Part shown: in pieces, positions 29,085 through 38,189 of the stretch
Position numbering within the stretch: the first letter of the stretch is position 1
Layout of the letters: every line of letters begins with the position of its first letter
Assembly (NCBI GenBank): GCA_016714905.1
Contig: JADKBW010000001.1
Location: 124,001-188,000, forward strand
Direction of reading: 5' to 3'
Origin: Flavobacterium sp.
Lineage (GTDB): Bacteria > Bacteroidota > Bacteroidia > Flavobacteriales > Flavobacteriaceae
DNA length: 64,000 nt
Translations under genes and position numbers: made by a program
Notes under the pieces: model-generated
The model's input: only the letters and a program-made list of their open reading frames with translations
What the model was told of the DNA's origin: nothing
The model's database searches: none

Positions 29085-29675
29085 ATGTTTACAGGAATTA
29101 TCGAAACACTTGGTGTAATAGAAAATATTAAGAAATCAGACACCAATCTTCAAATTACAATTAAGTCCTCTATTACTCCCGAACTCAAAATAGACCAAAG
29201 TGTTTCACATAATGGCATTTGTCTAACGGTAGTTGCTCTCGAAGCAAATTCTTACACCGTAACCGCAATAGACGAGACCATTCAGAAAACAAATATGGCT
29301 TCTTGGAAAATAGGTGACGTTGTAAATCTGGAGCGAGCAATGAAACTTGGGGATCGCCTAGACGGCCACATTGTGCAGGGCCACGTTGATCAAATTGGAA
29401 TTTGCAGCAATATTGAAGATTTAAACGGAAGCTGGCGATTCACATTCAAATATGACCAAGACTTAAACAACCTCACCATCGAAAAAGGCTCGATAACCAT
29501 AAACGGAGTGAGCTTAACAGTTGTAAATTCAAAAACGAACGAATTTAGTGTAGCAATTATACCATACACTTTTGAGAATACTAATTTTAGAACCTTCGAG
29601 ATTGGCACTTTAGTCAACCTAGAGTTTGATGTAATTGGAAAATACGTCACGCGACTTCAATCTCTGAGGCAGTAA
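29085..29675 (+). CDS. ribE: Riboflavin synthase alpha chain
   Basis: A 196-residue protein with two lumazine-binding repeats, starting MFTGIIETLG. The duplicated blocks NGICLTVVALE and NGVSLTVVNSK, and GHIVQGHVDQIG, are diagnostic. It dismutates two 6,7-dimethyl-8-ribityllumazine to riboflavin. It stands alone between pdxA and a terminator. Confidence 0.95.
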   Translation: MFTGIIETLGVIENIKKSDTNLQITIKSSITPELKIDQSVSHNGICLTVVALEANSYTVTAIDETIQKTNMASWKIGDVVNLERAMKLGDRLDGHIVQGHVDQIGICSNIEDLNGSWRFTFKYDQDLNNLTIEKGSITINGVSLTVVNSKTNEFSVAIIPYTFENTNFRTFEIGTLVNLEFDVIGKYVTRLQSLRQ

Positions 29676-29693
29676 GAAAGATGCTAAAAAAAA

Positions 29694-29726
29694 GAAAAAC
29701 TCCAATTTACATTGGAGTTTTTTTAT
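29694..29726. terminator. Bidirectional terminator between ribE and the small sorting-motif protein
   Basis: AAAACTCCAAT pairs with ATTGGAGTTTT around a 4-base loop with T and A runs on the two sides. Confidence 0.8.
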
Positions 29727-29913
29727 TCAATTGCAGTTTGTATAATTTATAAACACCGAAAAGTATTGCCGCAAAAGCCAAATACCATACCCCAGCATCA
29801 ATCGGCAGCCCCGGAGGCGGAACTCCTGGTGGAGGCGGACCAGTTGGGGCAGCGTATGCACTTGCTGTAAACAAGGCGAAAACACTTATAATTTTACTTG
29901 GCGTAATTTTCAT
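29707..29913 (-). CDS. Small exported protein with a possible PID-type C-terminal sorting motif
   Basis: A 68-residue protein: signal peptide (MKITPSKIISVFALFTASAYA), a Pro/Gly-rich middle (PTGPPPPGVPPPGL), then PIDAG, a hydrophobic helix (VWYLAFAAILFGVYKLY) and a basic tail. The order PID-helix-basic cluster is like the PID-CTERM sorting signal as I remember it from NCBI family names in Bacteroidota. Such tails are thought to be handled by an exosortase-like system. No matching exosortase gene is visible in this window. The alternative is a simple membrane-anchored proline-rich peptide. Confidence 0.6.
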   Translation of the reverse strand: MKITPSKIISVFALFTASAYAAPTGPPPPGVPPPGLPIDAGVWYLAFAAILFGVYKLYKLQLNKKTPM

Positions 29914-30070
29914 AGGTCGTAAAAGTAAATAAAAATTCCTTTCATCAAAATATTTTTCAAATTATAATTTTATTTGACAAGGAAAACAAAAATACAACTT
30001 TAATAAATACCATCTCAAACTTTACAAGTTATATTAACGTAAATTAACTCCGTTTAGTTTTATCGTCAAT

Positions 30071-30099
30071 AAAAAAAAGACTTTCCTGTTGAAAGTCTT
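30071..30099 (-). terminator. Terminator of the tRNA-Met gene
   Basis: On the minus strand AAGACTTTC and a matching GAAAGTCTT form a stem followed by a run of T, immediately downstream of the tRNA. Confidence 0.75.
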
Positions 30100-30104
30100 G
30101 GTTG

Positions 30105-30178
30105 TGGTCCCACTTGGAATCGAACCAAGCACCTACTGATTATGAGTCAGTTGCTCTAACCGAATGAGCTATAGGACC
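30105..30178 (-). tRNA. tRNA with CAT anticodon, probably tRNA-Met
   Basis: A 74-nt cloverleaf. Acceptor stem GGTCCTA pairs with TGGGACC, followed by discriminator A. The D arm contains GCTCATTCGGTTAGAGC, the anticodon loop is CTCATAA with CAT at the centre, and the T arm holds GGTTCGATTCC. CCA is not encoded. CAT could also belong to tRNA-Ile(CAU) modified by TilS; the overall sequence seems more like an elongator tRNA-Met, so that is the favoured call. Confidence 0.9.
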
Positions 30179-30300
30179 TTTTATGAGGTTGCAATATTAC
30201 TACTAATTTTACTTCATTCCAAATGTTTATGGCATTTGTACTTCAAAAAAATAGGCAATATCATTCACTTTTAACATTTTTGACAACATTCCAAAAAATC

Positions 30301-30702
30301 CTATTGAATTTCCTGACATAATTCAATCAAGACGCCGTTTGTAAACTTAGGATGTAAAAAAACCACTAGTTTATTATCCGCTCCTTTCTTTGGAATTTCA
30401 TTTAAGACTACAAAACCTTCCTCTTGCAATCGTTTGGTCTCCGCAACAATATCCGCTACATCAAAAGCGATATGATGAATTCCTTCTCCTTTTTTTTCAA
30501 TAAACTTAGCAATTGGACTATCCGCATTCGTCGCTTCTAACAACTCAATCTTGTTGGGTCCGTTTTGAAAAAAGGACGTCTTTACGCCTTCACTGGCTAC
30601 TTCTTCAGATTTGTAGGGTGGCGCACCGAAGAGTTTTTCAAAAATAAGATTTGAAACCTCTAAGTCTTTCACGGCAATCCCTATGTGTTCTATTTTTCTC
30701 AT
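30301..30702 (-). CDS. mce: Methylmalonyl-CoA epimerase
   Basis: A 133-residue vicinal-oxygen-chelate protein beginning MRKIEHIGIAVKDLE. Metal ligands are expected at His in EHIGIAV and His in GIHHIAFDV, with a C-terminal Glu in GVLIELCQE. It interconverts (R)- and (S)-methylmalonyl-CoA in propionate metabolism. No mutase gene is in the window. The mutase is usually elsewhere in flavobacteria. Confidence 0.88.
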   Translation of the reverse strand: MRKIEHIGIAVKDLEVSNLIFEKLFGAPPYKSEEVASEGVKTSFFQNGPNKIELLEATNADSPIAKFIEKKGEGIHHIAFDVADIVAETKRLQEEGFVVLNEIPKKGADNKLVVFLHPKFTNGVLIELCQEIQ

Positions 30703-30772
30703 CGCGTGTATTTTATTACAAAGTTCGCAAAGTTTTTCACAAAGACCGTAAAGTTGATGAGAAATCTACTGT

Positions 30773-30877
30773 CCTAGCCCTGATAGCAGCGGCATCCTTT
30801 TGCGCTGGCGTTTACTTCGTCAGTTCGCTTTGCTCGGGTGGCGCAAAAGATATAGCGAATAGCAGGAAGTAGCTCCT
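30773..30877. repeat. Interspersed palindromic element, copy D
   Basis: An element beginning CCTAGCCCTGATAGCAGCGG and ending ATAGCGAATAGCAGGA then AGTAGCTCCT. Its inner arms CATCCTTTTGCGC and GCGCAAAAGATA can pair. It resembles copy A in the middle (ATCCTTTTG...AAAAGATA) and lies in the mce-rbfA gap. Just before it is a run of short CAAAGTT-type direct repeats (30719-30760). Confidence 0.65.
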
Positions 30878-30896
30878 AAAAATTATCAATTATCAA

Positions 30897-30928
30897 TTGT
30901 TAATTATCAATTGCTTATTGTATTTTTG
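30897..30928 (+). promoter_or_regulatory. Putative promoter of rbfA, leaderless
   Basis: TTG at 30897-30899 and TATTTTTG at 30921-30928 are 21 bases apart, matching the Bacteroidota -33/-7 pair. The start codon is only 4 bases after the -7 box, so the mRNA is probably leaderless or nearly so. Confidence 0.55.
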
Positions 30929-30932
30929 CCCC

Positions 30933-31325
30933 ATGGAAACAAATAGACAGAAAAAGATTGGTGGCGTTATTCAAAAAGATCTCGTAGATATTTTGCAGGG
31001 TGAAATACGCAAAAACGGCATTTCAAATCTGATTATATCTGTTTCCAAAGTGAGCGTAACTACCGACCTATCTGTGGCGACTGTACATTTGAGTATTTTC
31101 CCTCAAGACAAAGCAAAAGAAACTCTTGCTGCAATTAAAACGAATGCTGTTTTGATTAAGCATGATTTATCGCAACGGGTGCGATTGCAACTGCGAAAAG
31201 TTCCCAATCTTACCTTCTTTATTGATGACTCTCTGGACTACATCGAAAAAATAGACAACGCTTTGGCATCGAAAGAAAATCCGATTGAAAATCGCGACTT
31301 ACTAGAACGACGTAGAAAATCATAA
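30933..31325 (+). CDS. rbfA: 30S ribosome-binding factor A
   Basis: A 130-residue KH-like protein starting at METNRQKKIGG (30933). Family blocks include IQKDLVDILQGEI, VSKVSVTTDLSVATVHLSIF and LRKVPNLTFFIDDS. RbfA helps 16S rRNA 5'-end maturation and cold adaptation. The next gene starts 1 base after its stop, so they are co-transcribed. Confidence 0.9.
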   Translation: METNRQKKIGGVIQKDLVDILQGEIRKNGISNLIISVSKVSVTTDLSVATVHLSIFPQDKAKETLAAIKTNAVLIKHDLSQRVRLQLRKVPNLTFFIDDSLDYIEKIDNALASKENPIENRDLLERRRKS

Positions 31326-31326
31326 C

Positions 31327-32532
31327 TTGAATTTTCCGCTCTACATAGCCAAACGATACCTAAGAAGCGCTAGTAAAAACAATGCGATCAACATCATTAA
31401 TGGCATTGCTTCAGTTGGAATTGTCGTTGGAGCCATGGCTTTATTTGTCGTGCTTTCTGTCTTTACCGGTCTCAAAGACTTTAGCCTTTCCTTCAGTAAT
31501 GATTTTGATCCTGACTTAAAAATATTCAATACTACAGGAAAAACATTGCGAGCAACTCCGCAACAATTCTCCAAAATATCAAGTATCAATGGTGTTTCCG
31601 CTGCAAGTAGAATCATCGAAGAACGTGTTTTATTCCTTTTCGACGGAAAAGAACAAGTGACCTATATTAAAGGAGTAGACTCGCTTTTCTCTAAAGTAAA
31701 TCCAGTAAAGAAAAACATTTACCAAGGCGAATGGTTCGAACCGCTTACCAACCAAGTAGTTGTAGGTTACGGAATTTGTCAAAAATTGTCACTCGGATTA
31801 TTCGACTTCAATCACCCTTTTGAAGTATTTGTTCCCAAAGCAGGAAAAGGTACTATAGAAAATCCCGAAAGCGCTTTTAATAAATGCAAATTAGCGCCAG
31901 TGGGAATTTACGCTATTAGCGAAGATCTCGACTCCAAATTTGTATTTGCAGACTTAACCTTAACACAATCTTTACTAGAATTTCAATCCAATCAAATTTC
32001 CGCGATTGAAATAAAAGTAAAACCTGAGTCGAATGAAAAAGAGATTATTTCTCAAATTCAAACCATCTTCAACAACAACGTAACCGTCAAAAACAGAGCG
32101 CAACTCAACGACAGTTTATACAAAATGCTCAACACCGAAAATATTGCCGTTTATCTCATCTTTACTTTAGTGATTATCATTGCGCTTTTCAACTTAATTG
32201 GCGCGCTCATCATGATGATTCTCGACAAGAAAAAAAATCTAAAAACACTTTTTAATCTCGGTACTGAAGTCAAAGACTTGAGAAGAATATTCTTCTTACA
32301 AGGTACTTTACTCAGCGTCTTTGGCGGCATTTTCGGTTTGATTTTAGGAATTGGAATTGTACTGTTACAGCAACAATTTCAACTAATCATGATCACGCCA
32401 ACTTTAGCCTATCCCGTAATTTTCTCTTTCTTAAATGTAGTTATTGTTTTAGCAACCATTATTTCCTTGGGCGTCGTTGCCTCGTGGATTGCTTCGAGTC
32501 GGGTGACCAAAAAGTTGTTGGAAGATATTTAA
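31327..32532 (+). CDS. ABC transporter permease of the LolC/LolE (FtsX) type
   Basis: A 401-residue permease starting at a TTG 1 base after rbfA. It has an N-terminal helix (about 25-48), a large periplasmic domain (about 50-270) and three C-terminal helices (about 275-298, 320-345, 362-390) in the FtsX pattern. LolC/E permeases extract lipoproteins from the inner membrane; a macrolide-type export role is also possible. No ATPase gene is alongside. Confidence 0.85.
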   Translation: MNFPLYIAKRYLRSASKNNAINIINGIASVGIVVGAMALFVVLSVFTGLKDFSLSFSNDFDPDLKIFNTTGKTLRATPQQFSKISSINGVSAASRIIEERVLFLFDGKEQVTYIKGVDSLFSKVNPVKKNIYQGEWFEPLTNQVVVGYGICQKLSLGLFDFNHPFEVFVPKAGKGTIENPESAFNKCKLAPVGIYAISEDLDSKFVFADLTLTQSLLEFQSNQISAIEIKVKPESNEKEIISQIQTIFNNNVTVKNRAQLNDSLYKMLNTENIAVYLIFTLVIIIALFNLIGALIMMILDKKKNLKTLFNLGTEVKDLRRIFFLQGTLLSVFGGIFGLILGIGIVLLQQQFQLIMITPTLAYPVIFSFLNVVIVLATIISLGVVASWIASSRVTKKLLEDI

Positions 32533-32537
32533 TTGTT

Positions 32538-32633
32538 GGGCGTTCCCTTCGGGTCGGGCTTTCGCACTCGCTTTTTTTGCTCCTTTGCACTACGCAAAAA
32601 AGAGCTCAAACAATTACTCAATCCCTAACGCGG
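32538..32633. repeat. Interspersed palindromic element, copy B
   Basis: Inverted relative to A and C: starts GGGCGTTCCC and GGGTCGGGCTTTCG, ends AATCCCTAACGCG. The inner arms TTTTTTTGCTCC and a GCAAAAAAGAGC block can pair. It fills the gap between the convergent permease and dusB genes and could act as a terminator for both. Confidence 0.7.
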
Positions 32634-32649
32634 TTCCCGTATAGTACAA

Positions 32650-33642
32650 CTATTGTATTTCTATGCCGCTGAATTTCTCCAACACGTCATCAAAAGTTTC
32701 GAAAATAACATTCGGATCTTCACTCGTCACCATGCGGGTTCTGAACTCCTTAAAGTTCGGCAAGCCTTTAAAGTAATTGGTGTAATGTCTACGGGTTTCT
32801 ACAATTCCCAAATGTTGCCCTTTCCAGTCCATCGCCCATTGCAGATGATTCTTCGCAGCTTCAACTCGATCTTCAATCGTAGGTTTTGGCAAATGCTCGC
32901 CAGTAGCAAAATAATGCTTCACTTCATTAAAAAACCAAGGATAACCAATTGCAGCGCGACCAATCATAATGCCGTCTACGCCGTATCTGTTTTTATATTC
33001 TAAAGCTTTCTCGACGGCAGTTATATCTCCATTTCCGAAAATCGGAATGGTAATTCTTGGATTGTTTTTTACTCTTGCAATGTGTGACCAATCGGCATCG
33101 CCTTTATACAATTGCGCTCGCGTTCTCCCATGAATCGATAGTGCTTGCACACCAATATCTTGAAGCCTTTCGGCAACCTCATCAATATTAATCGAATTCT
33201 CGTCCCAACCCAAACGCGTTTTTACAGTTACTGGTAAATCGGTGCTTCGGATTACGGCTTTAGTCAAGCGCACCATCAAATCGACGTCTTTTAAAACTGC
33301 AGCGCCAGCACCTTTGCACACTACTTTTTTTACCGGACATCCAAAATTGATGTCAATCAAATCGGGGTTTACCGTAGATACAATTTTAGATGACATTGCC
33401 ATAGCTTCTTCGTCTCCCCCAAAAATCTGAATGCCAACTGGTCTTTCATAATCGAAGATGTCTAACTTTTGACGACTCTTAATCGCATCACGGATTAATC
33501 CTTCGGAAGAAATGAATTCGCTAAACATCAAATCAGCGCCATGCAGTTTGCACAAACGGCGAAATGGCGGATCGCTCACGTCTTCCATCGGGGCGAGAAG
33601 CAAGGGAAAATCTGGTAATTCGATGTTGCCGATTTTAATCAT
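32650..33642 (-). CDS. dusB: tRNA-dihydrouridine synthase
   Basis: A 330-residue flavoenzyme beginning MIKIGNIELPDFPLLLAPME. The catalytic Cys is in INFGCPVKKVVCKGAGAA, with KTRLGWDE and HGRTRAQLYKGDADW typical of DusB. It reduces uridines in tRNA D-loops. The FMN-binding GNGDI segment is present. It stands alone, with a promoter-like element 4 bases before the start. Confidence 0.93.
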   Translation of the reverse strand: MIKIGNIELPDFPLLLAPMEDVSDPPFRRLCKLHGADLMFSEFISSEGLIRDAIKSRQKLDIFDYERPVGIQIFGGDEEAMAMSSKIVSTVNPDLIDINFGCPVKKVVCKGAGAAVLKDVDLMVRLTKAVIRSTDLPVTVKTRLGWDENSINIDEVAERLQDIGVQALSIHGRTRAQLYKGDADWSHIARVKNNPRITIPIFGNGDITAVEKALEYKNRYGVDGIMIGRAAIGYPWFFNEVKHYFATGEHLPKPTIEDRVEAAKNHLQWAMDWKGQHLGIVETRRHYTNYFKGLPNFKEFRTRMVTSEDPNVIFETFDDVLEKFSGIEIQ

Positions 33643-33646
33643 GCGA

Positions 33647-33654
33647 CAAAAGTA
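33647..33654 (-). promoter_or_regulatory. Putative -7 promoter element of dusB, leaderless
   Basis: On the minus strand TACTTTTG lies 4 bases before the dusB start codon, implying a leaderless or very short leader. No -33 TTG at the ideal spacing. Confidence 0.45.
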
Positions 33655-33802
33655 AGTAATTTGAAGGAAAAGGCATTGGGAAAAAGAAACAAGAGATAAG
33701 AAGCAAGACGTCGTTCGTTTATATTGTAATTCGGTTCTTTTGTTTGATTAGTGCTTTGAGGCTGACGAAGTTTGGATTATATTTGCAGCCTATTGTGGAT
33801 GT

Positions 33803-33895
33803 GCGTTAAGGATAGAGCAATTGTCTGAGCTCTTTTTTCGCAGTGCAACGGAGAAAAAAAGCGAGTGCGAAAGCCTGACCCGCAGGGGAACGCCC
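33803..33895. repeat. Interspersed palindromic element, copy C
   Basis: Starts GCGTTAAGGATAGAGCAATTG and ends GCGAAAGCCTGACCCG then GGGGAACGCCC. Its inner arms around CTCTTTTTTCG and CGGAGAAAAAAAG can pair. It is in the same orientation as A and close in sequence to the reverse complement of B. Confidence 0.7.
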
Positions 33896-33946
33896 AAATG
33901 AAAGAGATAAGACAAAAGAGACAAGATAAAAGAGATGACAGAAAAA

Positions 33947-35741
33947 ATGAAACATATTCGAAATTTTTGCATAATTGCCCATATTGACCACGGGAAAAGT
34001 ACGTTGGCGGATCGACTTTTGGGTGCGACGCAAACCGTAACTGCCCGTGAGGAAAAGGCGCAATTGCTTGACAATATGGACCTGGAACGCGAGCGTGGGA
34101 TTACGATTAAGAGTCACGCGATTCAGATGGAATATACCTATAAAGGCGAAGAATATATTTTGAATTTGATTGATACGCCGGGACACGTTGACTTTTCCTA
34201 TGAAGTTTCGCGATCGATTGCTGCCTGTGAAGGCGCGCTTTTGATTGTAGATGCGGCGCAGAGCATTCAAGCACAAACCATTTCGAATTTGTATTTGGCT
34301 TTGGAAAACGACTTGGAAATTATTCCGGTTTTGAATAAAGTGGATTTGCCAAGCGCTAATCCAGAGGAAGTGAGCGATGATATTGTGGATTTGTTGGGAT
34401 GTAAATTGGAGGAAATTATTCATGCATCGGGAAAAACTGGTTTTGGTGTGGAGAATATATTAGCCGCCATCATTGATCGCATTCCGCCACCTAAAGGCAA
34501 TCCCGACGAACCATTACAAGCTTTGATTTTTGATAGTGTTTACAATCCGTTTCGCGGTATTGAAGTTATTTTTCGAGTGAAAAATGGCGAAATCAGAAAA
34601 GGACAGAAAATCAAATTCATGGCGACGGGCAATGAATATTTTGCGGATGAAATTGGCACTTTAAAATTGAACCAAGTTCCGAAACAAGTCATTTCTGCTG
34701 GTGATGTTGGATACTTGATTTCGGGAATTAAAGAAGCGAAAGAAGTCAAAGTGGGTGATACGCTAACCGATGCGAAAACGCCAACTACCAATATGATTAC
34801 CGGATTTGAGGATGTGAAGCCGATGGTTTTCGCCGGAATTTATCCCGTAGACACAGAAGATTATGAAGAGTTGCGCAACTCGATGGAAAAACTGCAATTG
34901 AACGATGCGTCGTTGGTGTTTTTACCTGAAAGTTCTGCGGCATTAGGATTTGGTTTCCGTTGCGGATTCTTGGGAATGTTGCACATGGAAATTATCCAGG
35001 AACGTTTAGAGCGTGAGTTCAACATGACGGTGATCACAACGGTTCCGAACGTTTCGTATTTGGCTTATACTAAGAAAGATCCAGAAAAAGGGCAAGTAGT
35101 AAACAATCCGAGTGATTTGCCAGAACCATCTAAATTAGCGCGTCGAAGAACCATATATTAAAGCAACTATCATTACAAAATCTGATTTTGTGGGGAATGT
35201 GATGAGTTTGTGTATTGAAAAAAGAGGTTTGATTACCAATCAGACATACTTGACAACGGAACGCGTTGAATTGACTTTCGACATGCCGTTGGCGGAAATC
35301 GTATTTGATTTTTACGATCGTTTGAAAACAGTTTCTAAAGGTTATGCTTCGTTTGATTATTCTCCGATTGGAATGCGTACTTCGAATTTAGTTAAGGTTG
35401 ATATTTTATTAAACGGAACCATTGTTGATGCTTTGTCTTCCCTAATTCACGTTGATAACGCATACAGTATTGGTAAAAAGATGTGTGAAAAATTGAAAGA
35501 ATTGATTCCACGTCAGCAGTTTGATATTCCGATTCAAGCGGCCATTGGGGTGAAAGTTATTTCGAGAGAAACCATCAAAGCATTACGTAAAGACGTTACC
35601 GCAAAATGTTATGGTGGAGATATTTCTCGTAAACGAAAACTGTTGGAGAAACAGAAAAAAGGAAAGAAAAGAATGCGTCAAGTTGGGAATGTAGAAATTC
35701 CACAAGAAGCGTTTATGGCGGTTTTGAAGTTGAACGATTAA
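33947..35741 (+). CDS. lepA: Elongation factor 4, one frameshift as sequenced
   Basis: Two frames make one LepA. The start MKHIRNFCIIAHIDHGKST (33947) holds the G1 loop; NLIDTPGHVD and NKVD follow. Frame is lost at about 35141-35144. Inserting 2 bases (a GT repeated unit) restores LARVEEPYIKATII, the usual family sequence, giving exactly 598 residues, the length I recall for flavobacterial LepA. The second frame ends with the basic KRKLLEKQKKGKKRMRQVG block and the conserved C-terminus. LepA back-translocates stalled ribosomes. An artefact is likely. Confidence 0.92.
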
Positions 35742-35776
35742 ATAGAAAAAAGAGCCAAGAAAATAGAAGAAAGATA

Positions 35777-35806
35777 GCCCGATTGCGAAAGTGGTCGGGT
35801 TTTTTA
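35777..35806 (+). terminator. Terminator after lepA
   Basis: GCCCGA pairs with TCGGGT around a 12-base loop and is followed by six T. It overlaps the end of the convergent PfkB gene. Confidence 0.6.
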
Positions 35807-36736
35807 TTTGGTTTGCAACCATTGGAACAAACGTTGGGCGTCTTCTATTTTGAAAAGCTGCGTGCCTTCGTTCATGGTGGCTGCCGATCCGCAAGCAACA
35901 CCCCATTGGACTACTTCTTTTAAAGATTTGTTTTGCGACAAAGCCCAAACCATGGCGCCGACCATGCTGTCTCCTGCTCCTACAGTGCTTTTTCGAACTA
36001 CATTGGGTGCTGGGACAAATTCTGTTTGGTCTTTTGTTATCAAGACTGCGCCTTGAGGTCCGAGAGAAACTACTACAATTTCGGCACTTCCTTTTGCGAT
36101 CAGTTTCTTCGCTGCATGGGCGACTTCGTCCATTTCTAGTTTTTCTACTCCGATGAGTTTCGCCAGTTCACCAACATTTGGCTTGACTAAATAGACTCCA
36201 GATTCCAATGCTTTTTCGAGCGCTGTTCCTGAAGTATCTAGGATTATTTTAGTGCTTGATTCTTTAGTTAATTGTACTATTTTTTGATAGAAATCGGCAG
36301 GCAATCCTTGGTTTAAACTCCCGCTTAGCACCAAATATTTTGCATTTGTTTTACCAATTATTGAAAATATTTGTTGCTGTTCTTCTTCAGACAAAGTAGC
36401 TCCTGGAAAACCAAAACGGTATTGCGATTTGGTATGTTCATCAAAGGCTACAAAGTTTTCCCTTGTCCAATTTTGTACTGGAATAACTTGAGTTGGAATG
36501 GTTTCCTTATCGAGACATTCTTCTAGCATTTTGCCAATAGGTCCACCTGATGTGAAAACGCTTAAAGATTCTCCGCCTAATCGATGAATGGATTTGGAAA
36601 CATTGATTCCACCGCCACCAGCGTCATACCGTGGTTCTTCACAGCGAATTTTTTGTTCGGCGATTAAACCTGAGAACGAAGCGCTTTTGTCCAATGCTGG
36701 ATTTACAGTTAAAGTAACTATATCGTAGGTTTTCAT
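35804..36736 (-). CDS. PfkB-family 1-phosphofructokinase-like sugar kinase
   Basis: A 310-residue kinase starting MKTYDIVTLTVNPALDKSAS at 36736; the open frame reaches 36931 but that region is not family-like. The PfkB signature GAGDSMVGAM lies in the C-terminal part with a GGGGINVSKSI block near the N-terminus. The family phosphorylates fructose-1-phosphate, tagatose-6-phosphate or similar sugars. Without a neighbouring PTS or sugar operon the substrate is open. Confidence 0.85.
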   Translation of the reverse strand: MKTYDIVTLTVNPALDKSASFSGLIAEQKIRCEEPRYDAGGGGINVSKSIHRLGGESLSVFTSGGPIGKMLEECLDKETIPTQVIPVQNWTRENFVAFDEHTKSQYRFGFPGATLSEEEQQQIFSIIGKTNAKYLVLSGSLNQGLPADFYQKIVQLTKESSTKIILDTSGTALEKALESGVYLVKPNVGELAKLIGVEKLEMDEVAHAAKKLIAKGSAEIVVVSLGPQGAVLITKDQTEFVPAPNVVRKSTVGAGDSMVGAMVWALSQNKSLKEVVQWGVACGSAATMNEGTQLFKIEDAQRLFQWLQTK

Positions 36737-36837
36737 AATGCTTATTTTCATTGAAAGGTCGGAAAAATTTTGGAAGCAACAGCAGTCCATTTCACAATTC
36801 TGCAAAACTTTAGCCTTTAAAAACCTTTGCATCTTTG

Positions 36838-36845
36838 TACCTTTG
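36838..36845 (+). promoter_or_regulatory. Putative -7 promoter element of thiL
   Basis: TACCTTTG matches TAnnTTTG, 19 bases before the thiL start in a CTTTG-rich repetitive stretch. No TPP riboswitch is seen. Confidence 0.35.
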
Positions 36846-36864
36846 CGCCTTAGAAAATAAAAAA

Positions 36865-37922
36865 ATGATAGAAGACAAAACTCCTCAACGAACAAGTATT
36901 GCGCAATTGGGCGAATTTGGATTGATAACACATCTCACCAAAAACTTCGAAATTAATCAAACTTCAACACTAAAAGGAATTGGAGACGATGCTGCTGTGT
37001 TGGACTTTAAAGACAAGAAAGTAGTCGTTTCGACTGATTTGTTGATTGAAGGCGTTCACTTTGACTTAGCGTATATGCCCTTGAAGCATTTAGGATACAA
37101 AGCCGTTGTTGTCAACGTTTCTGACATCTGCGCCATGAATGCAAAAGCGACACAGATCACTGTTTCTGTGGCGGTTTCCAATCGATTTCCTTTAGAAGCT
37201 TTAGAGGAATTGTTTGCTGGAATTACATTGGCGGCTCAAGAATATAAAGTTGATGTGATTGGCGGCGACACGACTTCTTCGCAAAAAGGATTAATCATCA
37301 GCATTACGGCTATTGGCGAAGCGGATGAAAGTGAAATTGTATACCGAAATGGTGCGAACCAGACGGATTTACTGGTGATTACTGGTGATCTTGGCGCCGC
37401 CTACATGGGATTGCAAGTTTTGGAACGCGAGAAACAAGTATTTCAAGTGAATCCGAATTCACAACCCGATTTGGATGCGTATACCTATCTAATAGAACGA
37501 CAACTTAAGCCTGAAGCTCGAAAAGATGTGCGGACTTTGTTGCATGCATTAGAAATAAAACCCACTTCAATGATTGACATCTCTGATGGATTGTCTTCGG
37601 AGATTATTCATTTATGCAAGCAATCGGGCGTTGGTTGTAATTTGTATGAAGACAAATTGCCGATTGATCCTCAGTTTATATCGACCTGTGAAGAATTTAA
37701 CATCGATAGTACCACGGTTGCCATTAATGGAGGTGAAGATTATGAATTGCTATTTACTATAGACATGGGTGACTTTGACAAGATAAAAGGCAATCCGAAT
37801 TTTACGATTATTGGACACATGGTCGCGGAAAACGAAGGAATTCATTTGATAACTCGTGCCGATACAAAAATTCCTTTGAAAGCTAGAGGTTGGAATGCTT
37901 ATTGCCTGAGGAATACATTTGA
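36865..37922 (+). CDS. thiL: Thiamine-monophosphate kinase, 3' end shifted as sequenced
   Basis: The open frame reads to 37959, but a T deletion near 37899-37900 appears to replace the true end. Adding one T gives GWNALLPEEYI and a stop at 37920-37922, about 353 residues. Motifs: GDDAAVLDF, VNVSDICAMNAKA and IGGDTTSS near the N-terminus, and MIDISDGLSSE further on. ThiL makes thiamine diphosphate from thiamine monophosphate. The start at 36865 avoids a 10-residue non-family extension. Confidence 0.85.
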
Positions 37923-37940
37923 GTCAATGATTCATAACAA

Positions 37941-37975
37941 AAAAAGCGACACTCCCTAATTTGTCGCTTTTTTTA
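37941..37975 (+). terminator. Terminator after thiL
   Basis: AAAAAGCGACA pairs with TGTCGCTTTTT around a loop and is followed by T. Confidence 0.8.
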
Positions 37976-38189
37976 TACTAGTAGTAAGTTAATAAGTATT
38001 TTTTTGATTGGGCCAAAAAGGATTTTAAATTCCATACTAACTACTTTGTAATTTATTTTTTTCTATGTTATGACTACTACCTCAATAACATACTGCTAAA
38101 TTACTTCGAAAGTTCTGATCGATGGTTGAGGTTTCCCTCAAAACCCAATGTGGTTTCCCTCATTTTTTACTACGGTTTCCCGTAAAACC

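Larger units (their letters stand above)
33643..33946. other. Gap between dusB and lepA
   Basis: About 300 bases holding the leaderless dusB promoter element (33647-33654), repeat copy C (33803-33895) and an AT/AG-rich run (33895-33946). An in-frame ATG for lepA also exists at 33935. I see no gene or RNA here. Confidence 0.6.

Noticed and set aside
30651..30872. 73-codon plus-strand frame between mce and rbfA
   Set aside because: It runs through the start of mce on the opposite strand, short CAAAG repeats and element D, and has no start-site or family support.
36737..36864. Possible TPP riboswitch before thiL
   Set aside because: No CTGAGA-type core or paired arms; the gap is a CTTTG-rich repeat with a promoter box.
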